From Yamadazyma tenuis (taxonomy: Eukaryota > Ascomycota > Pichiomycetes > Serinales > Debaryomycetaceae): DNA of 64,000 nt. The stretch spans positions 699,001 through 763,000 of the forward strand of contig NC_089463.1 of assembly GCF_029203305.1 (NCBI RefSeq), given 5' to 3'. A model generated the notes under the pieces. It saw only the letters and a program-made list of their open reading frames with translations. It was not told the DNA's origin and did no database searches. Positions 35,672-46,073 of the stretch are shown piece after piece (position 1 is the stretch's first letter; each line of letters starts with the position of its first letter). A program made the position numbers and the translations under genes.

Positions 35672-36988
35672 ATGAACATCGAGTTTGGGGATGTCGAGTT
35701 CAACGACACCAACAGCCTCAAGCTCATCACCAAAGAGCTCCGAAAGGAGCAGTACAGCGTGAAGAACCGGCTCCAGTCTATTCTCTACGACTACCAGTTC
35801 ATAAAATCGCTAAATTTATTGCACTACCCGCTCGTTCCCAACGAACGGTGCGGCCTATGGTATTTACCACCAGACGAGTACACCCATACTGCGTACTTCA
35901 AGTCAACCGATGGCCATACCAACGAATGGCAGTTTTCCTACCGAAGACTCAATTTGCACCTTGTGCCGGTGGTTGAACAGCATGGAGGAATTGTGCTCAT
36001 CGATTCCACCCGGAAGGGAAAATTGGTGCCGGATGCATTGCTGAAAACAATTCCCATTTGGTGTGCGGTGTTGAACTGCTTGGTGTTCGGACTTGACGAG
36101 GATAAACACCACTATTTGAAGGTACCATCGTTTGTGCCTGAAACTGAGAAAAACCAGATCGTCAAGCGAATCCCCGGATTTGTCAAGGAGGCCAAACGGT
36201 TGAATCTCGTGAATATCAGCCTTTCCAAGCCACTAGCACCCACCTGGATCTACCCGAGCCACAAAAAAGCTACACTCGACCCACTTCACCATCACGTGAT
36301 CTGTATAAGTGCTTCGGACAACCATCTTCAGAACATGAGTGTGCGAGCAGGAGACGACATATTGTCGTGGAAGTACATCCAAGGGGCTGGCGATGACCAC
36401 GAGCTCTGGGCACCCGACCGTCTCAGTCCACAGATGTTCTGGGAAAATCTCCAGTTTTTAACGGAATTTGAAAGTGGGTATATCACTTGCAATGAGCAGG
36501 AGTTAAATGAAAGGTTAAAAACACTCCACAAAACTACCAAAGAGTTAGAGGTCTGGCTGGTGCTCAACACAGGGTTGTACTTTGGCAGCATCACCAACAC
36601 GTTGGACTACGGTAGTGGTCCTCATGTTGAAAATGTGGTGGTTCTCAGCAAGAACACCATAAAAAACGTACCCAAAACCATTAAAGTGTTCCACTACGAG
36701 CTTGAACCAAACAAAAAGGGATCCAAACTTCTCCGGGGAATTCTTCCAGTACTCATACCTCAATTAACCACAAACACGTTGGTTTTGTGTGACAATGGGA
36801 AAGATTTGAGCATTGGGGTTATATTGGCTATACTCTGCCAGAAATTTGATTTGAAGTTGCAAAGACTTGAGAAAGCAGGAAACGGAAACAAGGACTTGAT
36901 CAAGCAATTTTTGGGAGAGATTAACCGTATTCGTCCCGTGAGCCCCAGTAGAAACACCCTTCAAAGCGTCAACAGCTACTTGATGTAG
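35672..36988 (+). CDS. RIT1: Initiator-tRNA A64 2'-O-ribosylphosphate transferase Rit1
   Basis: Rit1 adds a phosphoribosyl group to A64 of initiator methionyl-tRNA, keeping it out of elongation. The 438-residue protein begins MNIEFGDVEFNDTNSLKLIT and shows the family motifs NERCGLWYLPPDEYTHTAYF and KSTDGHTNEWQFSYRRLNLH near 65-90, then GIVLIDSTRKGKLVPDALLK and IPIWCAVLNCLVFG. The C-terminal phosphatase-like domain has LRGILPVLIPQLT and LVLCDNGKDLSIGVILAILC. The ATG at 35672 is the first after the DAO stop; the frame is open upstream only by overlap. The leader contains GCATCGCATCGC, similar to a reversed PAC element. Confidence 0.95.
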   Translation: MNIEFGDVEFNDTNSLKLITKELRKEQYSVKNRLQSILYDYQFIKSLNLLHYPLVPNERCGLWYLPPDEYTHTAYFKSTDGHTNEWQFSYRRLNLHLVPVVEQHGGIVLIDSTRKGKLVPDALLKTIPIWCAVLNCLVFGLDEDKHHYLKVPSFVPETEKNQIVKRIPGFVKEAKRLNLVNISLSKPLAPTWIYPSHKKATLDPLHHHVICISASDNHLQNMSVRAGDDILSWKYIQGAGDDHELWAPDRLSPQMFWENLQFLTEFESGYITCNEQELNERLKTLHKTTKELEVWLVLNTGLYFGSITNTLDYGSGPHVENVVVLSKNTIKNVPKTIKVFHYELEPNKKGSKLLRGILPVLIPQLTTNTLVLCDNGKDLSIGVILAILCQKFDLKLQRLEKAGNGNKDLIKQFLGEINRIRPVSPSRNTLQSVNSYLM

Positions 36989-37109
36989 CGAGAGTGGCAG
37001 AACCACAACCAATCAACTACCACACAGCCAAAGGTAATTTTGTTGCCGTTTGTGGACTGGTTCCGGCTACTGTCATCCGGCATCTCATCTCATGCTAATC
37101 ACCGAGTGC

Positions 37110-37119
37110 TATATATATA
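37110..37119 (+). promoter_or_regulatory. TATA box upstream of the FSH hydrolase gene
   Basis: TATATATATA lies 58 bp before the ATG at 37178. Confidence 0.55.
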
Positions 37120-37177
37120 GCCGCGACATTATAAATGCCAGAAAAAATTCACCAGATACTTGACCAAATCAATTATT

Positions 37178-37894
37178 ATGAGATTCTTAGTGTTACCAGG
37201 ATACTTGCAATCGGGCAAAACACTGGCAGAAAAGTCGTCAGGAATCAGAAAGCTCTTGAAAAAGGCCAACCATGAGTTGGAGTATATCGACCCGCCTAGA
37301 GTGCTTTCGAGTCCTAGTGAGTTGGCATTCAAATTAGGCGATACTCAGGAAGAAATTGATCTGAAATGGCAGAACATTGTCGACGCTAATAATAACCGGT
37401 GCTGGTGGTTGGCCAATGACACCAACCCGTACCTCGGGTTTGTGGAGTCTTACAATCATATGGTGAAGCATATCACTGAGAATGGACCTTATGATGGAAT
37501 CATCGGATTCTCCCAGGGGGCAGGGATGTCGTTGATCTTACTTCAGCAGTTCAACTTCAAGGTATGCTTATCGTTTTCTGGCTTTTGTTTCACGCTTCCA
37601 AGTGATCCCAGTTATGACAAGGTCAACATTAACTACCAGATTGAAGACCCCGAAGAGTACAAAAGCAAGAACATGTTGAACGACGAGTACAAAAAGTACT
37701 ATGGCAGCGACACCCCAATTTTGAACATTTATGGAAACAATGATAACTTGGTGCCTCGGGTCAGGTCTATATTTATTGAGTCTGTGTTTAAGAATGTGGA
37801 AAGCTATGAGTTTGAAGGAGGACATATGATGCCAAACAAGAAGCCATTTTTGGCTCCGATTGTGGAGCGTGTGAATTCCATCGACAAGTCGTAG
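37178..37894 (+). CDS. FSH-family serine hydrolase
   Basis: This 238-residue alpha/beta hydrolase starts MRFLVLPGYLQSGKTLAEKS, the hallmark of the yeast FSH1-3 family. The catalytic serine is in IIGFSQGAGMS near residue 110, the aspartate in NIYGNNDNLVP near 190 and the histidine in FEGGHMMPNKK near 215. Family members are cytosolic esterases with unknown natural substrates, related to human OVCA2 and to fungal polyketide-cluster hydrolases. Which FSH paralogue it matches cannot be told by eye. A 15-bp tandem array follows the stop. Confidence 0.9.
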   Translation: MRFLVLPGYLQSGKTLAEKSSGIRKLLKKANHELEYIDPPRVLSSPSELAFKLGDTQEEIDLKWQNIVDANNNRCWWLANDTNPYLGFVESYNHMVKHITENGPYDGIIGFSQGAGMSLILLQQFNFKVCLSFSGFCFTLPSDPSYDKVNINYQIEDPEEYKSKNMLNDEYKKYYGSDTPILNIYGNNDNLVPRVRSIFIESVFKNVESYEFEGGHMMPNKKPFLAPIVERVNSIDKS

Positions 37895-37911
37895 GTGGGC
37901 GTACAAATAGG

Positions 37912-37986
37912 TATGGTACAAATAATTATGGTGCAAATAATTATGGTACAAATAGTTATGGTACAAATAATTATGGTACAAATAGT
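37912..37986. repeat. 15-bp tandem repeat array
   Basis: Five head-to-tail units of the type TATGGTACAAATAAT, with single-base variation, start 18 bp after the FSH hydrolase stop. Confidence 0.9.
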
Positions 37987-38165
37987 TACGGAACGTGTAG
38001 ATAGTTATAGATTTGGAGATAGTTATAGATTTGAGGTCAAGATTGAAACAAAGGAAAATGTAGAAGCGGATGAAGAGATTCTGTTGGACACTTTATCACC
38101 ATTGCACAATCTTGCACATCAAAAGTATCACCAACTTCCGCGCATCTCGTTTTCTCAACACCCCA

Positions 38166-39629
38166 ATGTCCAACGTCCCATCAATGTACAAACAGCAGGC
38201 CGAGTTGCCGGCCTGGATGAAAAAGGGCCAGGAGAACAAGTACGACCGATATGGTGCCCGCCCATCTGCACCCACGGCTCCAGAAGCCGAATCCAACGAC
38301 AAATATTCAAAATACAGAGTGAACGAGGACGACCGAGCCAACAGAATAAGACGTGAAGGCACCGCTAAGCGTGACCGTGACCGCAGTGAAGGTGATGCAA
38401 CTGACTACAGCAAGTATACTAAATACAACGAGAGAGAAAGAAGCGCCCGCAAAGACGTACACAAAGAGGAACTCGAAGTGACGGCGGCAGAGCCAGAACA
38501 GGACCAACTTGAACCAACTCCCGAACCAGAGCCTGAAGTGTTGGCCTACAAGAACTTGAAGGTAACAAATCCTGCCAACTCATACTACCAGACATTTCAG
38601 AGCAACCTCAAGCGAGACGAAAAGGATGTCAACTCAATAATCAGAACTCACTACAATCAACGAACATACCAATCCAAGTACCAAGGAAACCGGACCAAGT
38701 CGCCCATTATCAAGCTCCGTAACTTTAACAATATCATCAAGTACATTTTGCTTGGAGAGTTCTGCAAGCCGGTTGCTGCAGGTGAAGGTCCGTTCCGAGT
38801 ATTGGACTTGTGCTGTGGAAAGGGCGGAGACTTGAACAAAATGGAGTTTATCAAGGTAGACGAGTATGTGGGGATCGACATCAGTGATGCTTCAATTCGC
38901 GAGGCGTATAGCAGATACGAAAAGAATAAGGTTAGGTTCAAAAGCAACTTTGGTGGTGGCTCTCACAGGGACAGCAGAAAGTATAATTTTCAGAGTTTCT
39001 TTGCTACAGGTGACTTATTCAACTACTCGATTCCTGACATCTTGGAGCCTAACTTCCCTGGTATCATTGATAATGTGTTTCCAGTCGATGCAGTGTCCAA
39101 CCAGTTTTCTCTTCACTATGCGTTTGAGACCGAAGATAAAATCAGATGCCTCATAAACAACGTTGCCAAGTCCCTCAAAACAGGGGGTAAATTCGTGGGG
39201 ACGATCCCATCATCTGATTTTATCAAGTACAAGGTGAAGAAGGAAATGAGGCCGGAGGATACGACGTTTGCCTTTGGCAATGAGCTTTACCAGGTCAAGT
39301 TCCACGAAAAACCTCCTGCTGATGGTGACTTCAACACCAGCCCGTTTGGAAATGGCTACAACTACAGCTTGACTGATGCTATTGACGACGTACCGGAATA
39401 TGTGGTGCCATTTGAGACCCTCAGGCGAATCTGTGAAGATAACCTGCTTGTGTTGAAAGTGAAGAAGGATTTCATTGAGTTTTTCAACAAGGAGATCCCC
39501 AAGTATTTCAAGAGGCTTAACAACAACTTGATTCAGAGTATCAAGCGGTCGGACGGTAAATATGGCATTGAAGGACTTGAACGTGAAGCAATTGAGTTTT
39601 ATCTTCTTTTTGTGTTTGAAAAGGCCTAA
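38166..39629 (+). CDS. ABD1: mRNA cap guanine-N7 methyltransferase Abd1
   Basis: Abd1 methylates the GpppN cap of nascent mRNA using S-adenosylmethionine. The 487-residue protein starts MSNVPSMYKQQAELPAWMKK and has a charged, poorly conserved N-terminal third. The catalytic domain opens with IIKLRNFNNIIKYIL, has the AdoMet motif VLDLCCGKGGDLNKM near 215-230 and VGIDISDASIREAYSRY. DAVSNQFSLHYAFE and NVAKSLKTGGKFVGTIPSSD follow, and the end is LKVKKDFIEFFNKEIPKYFK. The frame is open upstream to 38070, but the ATG at 38166 best fits relatives. It acts in the nucleus with the RNA polymerase II tail. Confidence 0.94.
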   Translation: MSNVPSMYKQQAELPAWMKKGQENKYDRYGARPSAPTAPEAESNDKYSKYRVNEDDRANRIRREGTAKRDRDRSEGDATDYSKYTKYNERERSARKDVHKEELEVTAAEPEQDQLEPTPEPEPEVLAYKNLKVTNPANSYYQTFQSNLKRDEKDVNSIIRTHYNQRTYQSKYQGNRTKSPIIKLRNFNNIIKYILLGEFCKPVAAGEGPFRVLDLCCGKGGDLNKMEFIKVDEYVGIDISDASIREAYSRYEKNKVRFKSNFGGGSHRDSRKYNFQSFFATGDLFNYSIPDILEPNFPGIIDNVFPVDAVSNQFSLHYAFETEDKIRCLINNVAKSLKTGGKFVGTIPSSDFIKYKVKKEMRPEDTTFAFGNELYQVKFHEKPPADGDFNTSPFGNGYNYSLTDAIDDVPEYVVPFETLRRICEDNLLVLKVKKDFIEFFNKEIPKYFKRLNNNLIQSIKRSDGKYGIEGLEREAIEFYLLFVFEKA

Positions 39630-42400
39630 ATGCGAACCAGTACAACCCGGAGGCAACCACCGGAAAACCTAGTACCAGCTCTCCGTGGCTGGACCAGCCG
39701 ACCTCCCTCTATAAAATATTATTTTTGTTGCGTGGCACCGTCGCACTGTTCTACGGGTGCAGTAGAACCTGAAATAATAAGGGGCTCAACTGTAACGATC
39801 GGCACTTAGCACTCGGGTCAATATTTGTTAGACGAAGGAACCTTTTGGTTCTAGCGGATCCGAATACCCATTGGATGATGTTAAAATGTCCACGGGGACA
39901 ACAGAAAATTGCTATTTGTGGAACCACCCCACAACGCACACGAAGATATTTACGCAACTCCATCAGAAAATATACAACCGCAAACACCCACTGATGCACG
40001 AGAAGGTCGGCTACCAGAAGTAGAAACTATAAGCTTACGACCGTTCGAAAGTTCGGCAGCCAAGAAGATCAGGCTATTGCAAGCACAAAGTACAAAATCA
40101 AGGGGTAGATTAGGGAAAGCAACTAAATACGAAAATGTCATATATACAATACCCCCACCTCATGAAGTTGGATGATAGATGCCATAGTGATAGAGACTGT
40201 AGGTGTAGATGTTGTACAACTGCTTCAATCATAAGGTAGAAGTGATTTTTTTTTATTTACAAAGAGGCCAAATAAGAAATAAAATAAACTTCAATCTGCA
40301 TCAGTAGAACAAACAAATCACAAGGTTACAAAAAATAACGTAAAGAAACAAGATTTACTATAGTTAAAGTTCTGGAAAGTAAGCAAAGTCTCAGATGCAT
40401 CACCTCTAAAATTTTTCAGTAACAGCCTAGAACCCCGTCTAACCAAGAAATAATATTTTTGCAAAAACAAAGTATAAGGTAATCTAGTGGAGTTGACTAA
40501 ATGGTATTCCATAGGATGATTCAGCAGCTGACATGTATGCACGTTTCACAGAAGGGAAGATGCATGGCAGCATATGATGCGCTTGTGAATAGTGATGCAA
40601 GGAGAACTTGATACGTGTTAGGGGCCCGGAGGGGGCGATGACTGCAGTTTTCGGAAATGGTCAGTTTATCATTAGGATTTGGAGCAAGCTACAAAAACCC
40701 CAATTGCATGGGGTCGCATAGAGAAGGGCGGCTAAATGGAAACAACCTACCGTTAATTTAAGCGTTTGTACATATACTAAGGGAAGTTGAGCGAATCTTG
40801 CTGTAAACTTGTTACGTAACATGAAATTTAACGCAAGTTTCATTTAAACAATTTAAAAATTTCAGATTTAGTGGGTGCATATTTTAACCGTGTAATTGAG
40901 GCAGCTTTTCTAACGATATTTTTTTACCACTGTCGTGCTAATGGAATGGGATGAAGTACCCGCAAGGCGGGGGAGAGATGAATCGTGGAAAAAATCAAAA
41001 AAAAACAAACTCTAGTTGCAGGACCGATAGTTACAGCGATCAGCAGCGACGGGGAACAATAGACTCGCTTATAGGCGCGAATAAAATCGAACAATTGCTA
41101 TGCTCGTACTAACAAGGAACAATAATGTTTAATTAGACCAGATTTAGAGTCTTAAATCCTGTGCGGTTCAGATTGAACTGAAATAGCGTTGGAGCAATAA
41201 TGGGTGCATACTTGAAACGGGGGGCTGATACTGGGAATTGATTTTAAATAAGTTAAAATCTTTGAATTAAAATAAACTTATAATAATAAATAGAATCAAT
41301 TTGAAACAGAAAAGGCGAAACCTTATGATGACTGCTGTACTTTTATTTTTTTCATTCAACTATTTTTTGTCACCAGCATTCACGCGTGACGTACATTAAA
41401 TTAACGTGCTTATTCATCAATTATCGCAGCAGCAATTGTTCTGAATTCTGGATGCATCTTTGGTGATTGTCTCAATCGGCAATGCAGCTAAATGGATCAC
41501 CAATATTTTTAAAGCAGGCAATTTATATCCACCCTTCTCTCGTAAGTGTAATCAGATAGAAACCTAGAAAAGAAGTTTGCAAGGACGAATCACAATGGGT
41601 TTTCTGCTTACCGTTTGAGGAGGAACAACAGAGTGAGGGGTACTAGAATCCATTTCGGATGAGAGTCAGACGTTTTATGTGGTTCTGAAATATGGATGTT
41701 TCAGAAGGGCAGCTAGGAGCGAAAAAAAAACCCGGAAAAAATCATTTCCGACAGGTAATGCTGCAAAAGAAAATTGGCTCGACTCCTGGAACTCCTCACT
41801 ACAAAGGCGGCCTGCACCCAAAACTACAGTACCACGCTTCTCCACAGCTACTAATATTAGTGCTTTAAGACTTACGACTTTCTAAACACGTCCTGTATAC
41901 CACCCTCATGAACTCAATTAAAATATATGTATTTTCTTAATGCTAATTTTCTCGGTCCGCTGCGCTATAAGACATCTGTACCCTGTTACCCACAATAGAA
42001 TTAGTCCTAATGGTTACCATTATGGCGACATGTCCACCCTCATATTCAGATGAATTCAATGATGCGTAAACCCTGCACCCCTGTCCTCAACCCAAAGCTT
42101 AGGAGATAAGACAAACGGTGTCCTCCGATGGCCGCCGTGATTCTTCATTTTTTTTTTTATTTGTTATTTTTAATATTTTCGTCCTAGAGCTTAATTTCAC
42201 CTTTGGATTTTTTTTATATAATAATAAATTTCAATAAATTCACCTATAATTTTAGGCTTTTGTCACCTTCAACAAACCTTCTTTCCATTTATATTCACAT
42301 TCTTTTGGAGATAGTTTACAGAAAAACCCCTATCTCTTCTAATTATCAGGCTTTTTTTATTATAAACTATTGGGGTACTCCTTAATATGCATTGGTTACT
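39630..42400. other. Long gene-poor stretch upstream of the C2H2 regulator
   Basis: About 2.8 kb contains one doubtful open frame (39909-40175) and otherwise AT-rich DNA. A small hairpin (CCCGCAAGGCGGG near 40962) and T-rich tracts near 42130-42360 are seen. Long upstream regions are common before yeast morphogenesis regulators. I looked for tRNA B-boxes, snRNA motifs and LTR ends and saw none. Confidence 0.5.
39909..40175 (+). pseudogene. Doubtful open frame, possible gene remnant
   Basis: The frame is open for 88 codons but has no ATG at its start (TTG at 39909). The protein reads like real sequence (DIYATPSENIQPQTPTD, GRLPEVETISLRPF, SRGRLGKATKYENVIYTIP). An overlapping frame has an ATG at 39885 and runs 44 codons. 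The mix of Pro, Thr and basic residues resembles spacer regions of retrotransposon polyproteins, but I see no diagnostic motif. It may be a decayed gene or chance. Confidence 0.25.
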
Positions 42401-43669
42401 ATGAACAATAATGACCAACCATCCTCCAAAGAGAACCATCATTTTTCCATCAATTCTATTTTGAACCTGTCATCACGAGACGGAATTCCCCCCCTAATGC
42501 CATCCCAGTCCCTGGTACCTGACCTGACCGAGTCCAGCGTTGTAGGGACCCCTGTGCCCCAACAGTCAGTGAAATCCGACGTTGATCAATCACATGAAGA
42601 AGATGCTCCACAAAGACCCACCAATGACTCTCCCGAGACTTCCCCTAAAAGGCTGGCCCCCCTGGAAGATGAAGCACTGGAGCCTAAAGCAGACATTCCC
42701 CATCAACACAAACGACAACTTCTGAGTCCCAGGGCAGACTCAGAAGCGTTCTACGACGAGTCCAAACCCAATCGCCGATTCAGGCGTCGGTACAATCAGA
42801 TTGTACGTAAATTTTCCTGTTCTTTCCCCGGGTGCAACAAGAGCTACGGGCTGTTGAACCACTTGAACACGCATATTGTCACCAAAAAACATGGGCAGCG
42901 CAAGAGCAAAAGTGACTTTCAGAGTGATGATATGCAGAGCTCTCTTGACTATAACGGCAATTACTGGTATGGCTACGTGCCAGGGGTGGGCATGAATTTG
43001 CGGTATCCATATGTGTACTATCCATACCAGGTGCCACGACAGCAGGGCCAGGGTCCTGCAGAGGCGGCGATGTTTCTGCCGGGGGTGCCATGGGGAATAG
43101 GCGCGCCGCCGCCAGGATTCACCGCCCCGGTCCCAGGATCGGCGCCAGGACCGGGACCCGCCCCGGCCCCGGCCCACACAGCCGACTCTCTGGGATCTAC
43201 ACCTATGACTGTGCCTGTGCTGGTACCTGTTCCTCCACTTTCATCCATGGTGCCACCTCCAGCGCACCGCCTGCATCCGAGCATCGGTTCTGTTCCCTCT
43301 CAGGCCCATCATGGCTCCCAGGGAGTTCGCTCCTCGTCTCAGTCGCCAGCACCACCACCCCAGCACTTGCACAAGCTTCCGCAGCCCCAGCACCACTTTT
43401 CGCACCAGCCACAGTTCCACCAGGTCCACCAGCCGCCGCCATCTCACAAACCGCCGCACCCTCAGCACCAGTACCAGTACGGCCCAGCACCCAACCAGTA
43501 CTTGCATATCAATCCTCAGCACCAGCCACATCCACTTCCACGGCCGAACTTTGCTCCCCACAGCCTCGGCAGTCCGCACCCACCACCACGGCTCCGCCCG
43601 CTCCCTGTGTCACTGGAGCTTCCTTCCTTCCAACCCCGACATGAAAAGTCTCCCGAGCAGCCCAAGTAA
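42401..43669 (+). CDS. C2H2 zinc-finger transcription regulator with long Pro/His-rich tail
   Basis: The ATG at 42401 gives 422 residues. A single finger near residues 143-163, CSFPGCNKSYGLLNHLNTHI followed by VTKKHG, has the spacing C-x4-C-x12-H-x5-H, preceded by a basic stretch RRFRRRYNQIVRK. The N-terminus (FSINSILNLSSRDGIPPL) and acidic Ser/Pro linker suggest an effector region. The C-terminal half is extremely rich in Pro, His, Gln and Gly. The finger belongs to a fungal group with the KSYGTLNHLN motif; the CTG codon here falls at its Thr/Ser position. I cannot name the gene. It has an unusually long upstream region. Confidence 0.85.
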   Translation: MNNNDQPSSKENHHFSINSILNLSSRDGIPPLMPSQSLVPDLTESSVVGTPVPQQSVKSDVDQSHEEDAPQRPTNDSPETSPKRLAPLEDEALEPKADIPHQHKRQLLSPRADSEAFYDESKPNRRFRRRYNQIVRKFSCSFPGCNKSYGLLNHLNTHIVTKKHGQRKSKSDFQSDDMQSSLDYNGNYWYGYVPGVGMNLRYPYVYYPYQVPRQQGQGPAEAAMFLPGVPWGIGAPPPGFTAPVPGSAPGPGPAPAPAHTADSLGSTPMTVPVLVPVPPLSSMVPPPAHRLHPSIGSVPSQAHHGSQGVRSSSQSPAPPPQHLHKLPQPQHHFSHQPQFHQVHQPPPSHKPPHPQHQYQYGPAPNQYLHINPQHQPHPLPRPNFAPHSLGSPHPPPRLRPLPVSLELPSFQPRHEKSPEQPK

Positions 43670-44006
43670 TCATAACTATCTCCCCCACCACCTCAAATCA
43701 CTTATAACTTCCACCCCCACCTCCACCTCCACCACATGGCCATGTGACCTAATTTCTCAGGACCATGCCCTTTGACTCATCTCCCTTACCAATCTTCATA
43801 TAAACTGAGGTCGCTCCTCTGTGATCTGACTATTCGGGTACTGAAGCAATTCACCCCTAAAATGGCGTCCAGTTCCTTCAAATAGTTCTGACGAATTTCC
43901 CTGTACTATACACTAGCTACTTTTATTTAGACAAACTTGTAATATAACGATTAGATCCAAAGTCGCGAAATGTTGGTGATAGTTTTTCCACCACTTCATC
44001 AACTTT
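43670..44006. other. Intergenic region with a 14-bp palindrome
   Basis: About 340 bp, starting C-rich. A perfect palindrome CACATGGCCATGTG is at 43733-43746. No gene is seen. Confidence 0.45.
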
Positions 44007-46001
44007 ATGAGTGATTTGGATACCGCCACACTGCCTTCAGAGCGCGGCGAGCCAGATGGCCAACACCCCAAGATAGAAACCACTGGACATGATACAGATG
44101 TAGAATCAGAGGTCAAGAACCCTTCAGATTCGCCTGAAATCGATGGCACTTCCACCAATCCTGCTCCTGAATCCATCGATTCAAGTCAACTCGATAGAAA
44201 ACCAAAGAAAAAGAGGCTTACGCTACAGGAGAGATTGGCTTTGGCCACCAAGAGTAAAGAGGCCTCAAAAAGGCTGGACAAAAAGCCGGCAGAGGTGGTC
44301 CGTCTAGATTATGTACTGACTCCAGAATCAATACCTGCCAGCACCACTCCTGAACCTGCATTCTCCGAGACTACAACCCCCTATGCCCGAAGTCCCGAAC
44401 CTCAGTCGGTGGTTAGTGAAGAGTTGAACACTTTAAAGAAGGAAAACGAACGATTAAAGGTAGAAATCGCCAAATTGCACCGGAGCAGTGCCAGTGAAGA
44501 GTTAACCAGAAAGGACGAGTTAATAAACCAGTTGATGAAAGAAGGCGAGCAGTTGTCCATTAAAGAGTTGAAGTTGAACGAGACCATCAAGAAACTCAAG
44601 ACTCTCAACTTGGACTACGAAACCGTCATCGAGGAGTTCAACACCAAAAACGAGGAAAATGCCAGTATTATCAGCGAAATCGACGAGATATTAAGACGGT
44701 ATAAGATCAAGGATCTCGACGAGTTGGGTCAGAATATAAAGGAATACAAGAGGGTCAAGGCAGAAAATATCGAGTCCAAATTGAAGCAATCAGAATCACA
44801 AATCGATCAGGAAACCAAATTAAAGAACGAGAAAATCAAAGAAGCAAACGACTTGAAAATCCAATTGGACTTGGTCAAGCAGAGCCACCAGATCGAGTTG
44901 AATGCCACGGACGAAATAGTTAGTAACTTGAAATTTGAGATCAAAAAACTCAATCTGTTGAATGCTCAGGAGATCATGCGATTGGAGAACAAGATCGAAA
45001 CTTTGATCTTGGAAAATGAAGACAGTGGAATCTCAAAGAAGAATGGAACCAGATCAGGCGACTACGAAAAGTTGTTCAAGAGCTATTCTAACTTGCAAAA
45101 CGAAATCTTGAACTCCAGGTCCAATTGGGAGCTTATTGAGATCAACTTGAACTCCAAAATAAATGAACTAAATACCAAGGTAGACAACTTAAAGAAAGAT
45201 AAACTCAACTTGATCAACGAAAACAAAAACTTGAGGTTCAAAATGAACGAGTACGACTTGAGGTTGAATCAACAGTCCGATGAACTCATCAAGTATAAGT
45301 CTGGAGTCACCAAGCATCAGCAGCAACAGGACCAATTCACGTCCGAAAAGAAATCACTCTACGAAAAGCTTGAGAAAATGAACCAGATATTCAACAACGA
45401 GAAGTTGGCTCTCACCAGCAGAATTAAAGAGCTACAGTTACAAATCGAAGAAATGGAAGAAGCACGAGACGAAAAGGATCAAATAATAAACCAATCAATG
45501 GGCATAGCCGATCATATTGATCCTCCTCACATTTCCATGGACAGCTCACTTTATCATACCAACAATTACTCTTCGCAGTCCCTTACGTCGTTCGATTTTG
45601 AGGAAAGCTCCAATATCCAAAACTCTTCCATGTTGGTTTCTAATCAGCCCAGCTCTTTCCAGTTAATAAATAAGATGTCTTCAAGCATTCGAAACTTGAA
45701 GGTCGAACTTAACAGCTTGAAAGACGAAAATGAAGAGGTTCTTCAAGAGAAATACGATCTCGAACTGAAGATCTTGTTAATGTCCAAAGACCTTCTGAAG
45801 GTCGAAGAACTCAAATCCAAAATTGAGCAATTGCAGTCTGAACTAGCTACGAGGGCCGAGAAAGAGGATAGTCTCTTGGTTTTGTTGGGAGAAAAGGAAG
45901 AACGGGTAGACGAGCTTCTAAATGATGTACTGGACTTAAAGGACTTATGCAAGCTTCAAGTGCAACAAATGATCGAAGTGCAAGAAAAGTATCAACAGTA
46001 A
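44007..46001 (+). CDS. SGM1: Golgi coiled-coil protein Sgm1 (TMF1-like golgin)
   Basis: Sgm1 is a Rab6/Ypt6-binding golgin related to human TMF1/ARA160. The 664-residue protein has an acidic N-terminus, then the conserved motif KKKRLTLQERLALATKSKEA near residues 68-87. From about 135 it is almost all coiled coil (LNTLKKENERLKVEIAKL and many similar heptads), interrupted by a Ser/Asn-rich hinge near 500-550. The C-terminal TMF domain (MSSSIRNLKVELNSLKDENE to LKDLCKLQVQQMIEVQEKYQ) binds Ypt6. There is no membrane segment, so it is a peripheral protein. Confidence 0.9.
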   Translation: MSDLDTATLPSERGEPDGQHPKIETTGHDTDVESEVKNPSDSPEIDGTSTNPAPESIDSSQLDRKPKKKRLTLQERLALATKSKEASKRLDKKPAEVVRLDYVLTPESIPASTTPEPAFSETTTPYARSPEPQSVVSEELNTLKKENERLKVEIAKLHRSSASEELTRKDELINQLMKEGEQLSIKELKLNETIKKLKTLNLDYETVIEEFNTKNEENASIISEIDEILRRYKIKDLDELGQNIKEYKRVKAENIESKLKQSESQIDQETKLKNEKIKEANDLKIQLDLVKQSHQIELNATDEIVSNLKFEIKKLNLLNAQEIMRLENKIETLILENEDSGISKKNGTRSGDYEKLFKSYSNLQNEILNSRSNWELIEINLNSKINELNTKVDNLKKDKLNLINENKNLRFKMNEYDLRLNQQSDELIKYKSGVTKHQQQQDQFTSEKKSLYEKLEKMNQIFNNEKLALTSRIKELQLQIEEMEEARDEKDQIINQSMGIADHIDPPHISMDSSLYHTNNYSSQSLTSFDFEESSNIQNSSMLVSNQPSSFQLINKMSSSIRNLKVELNSLKDENEEVLQEKYDLELKILLMSKDLLKVEELKSKIEQLQSELATRAEKEDSLLVLLGEKEERVDELLNDVLDLKDLCKLQVQQMIEVQEKYQQ

Positions 46002-46073
46002 TAAATAGATTTTGCAGCCGCATCGCGAAAAAAACTTTCAAAAACTTTTCAGTTTCTCTGCTCATCATCAACG

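Noticed and set aside
42740..43644. Long open frames in other frames of the C2H2 gene
   Set aside because: They arise from the Pro/His/Gly-rich, GC-rich tail, where stop codons are rare in every frame.
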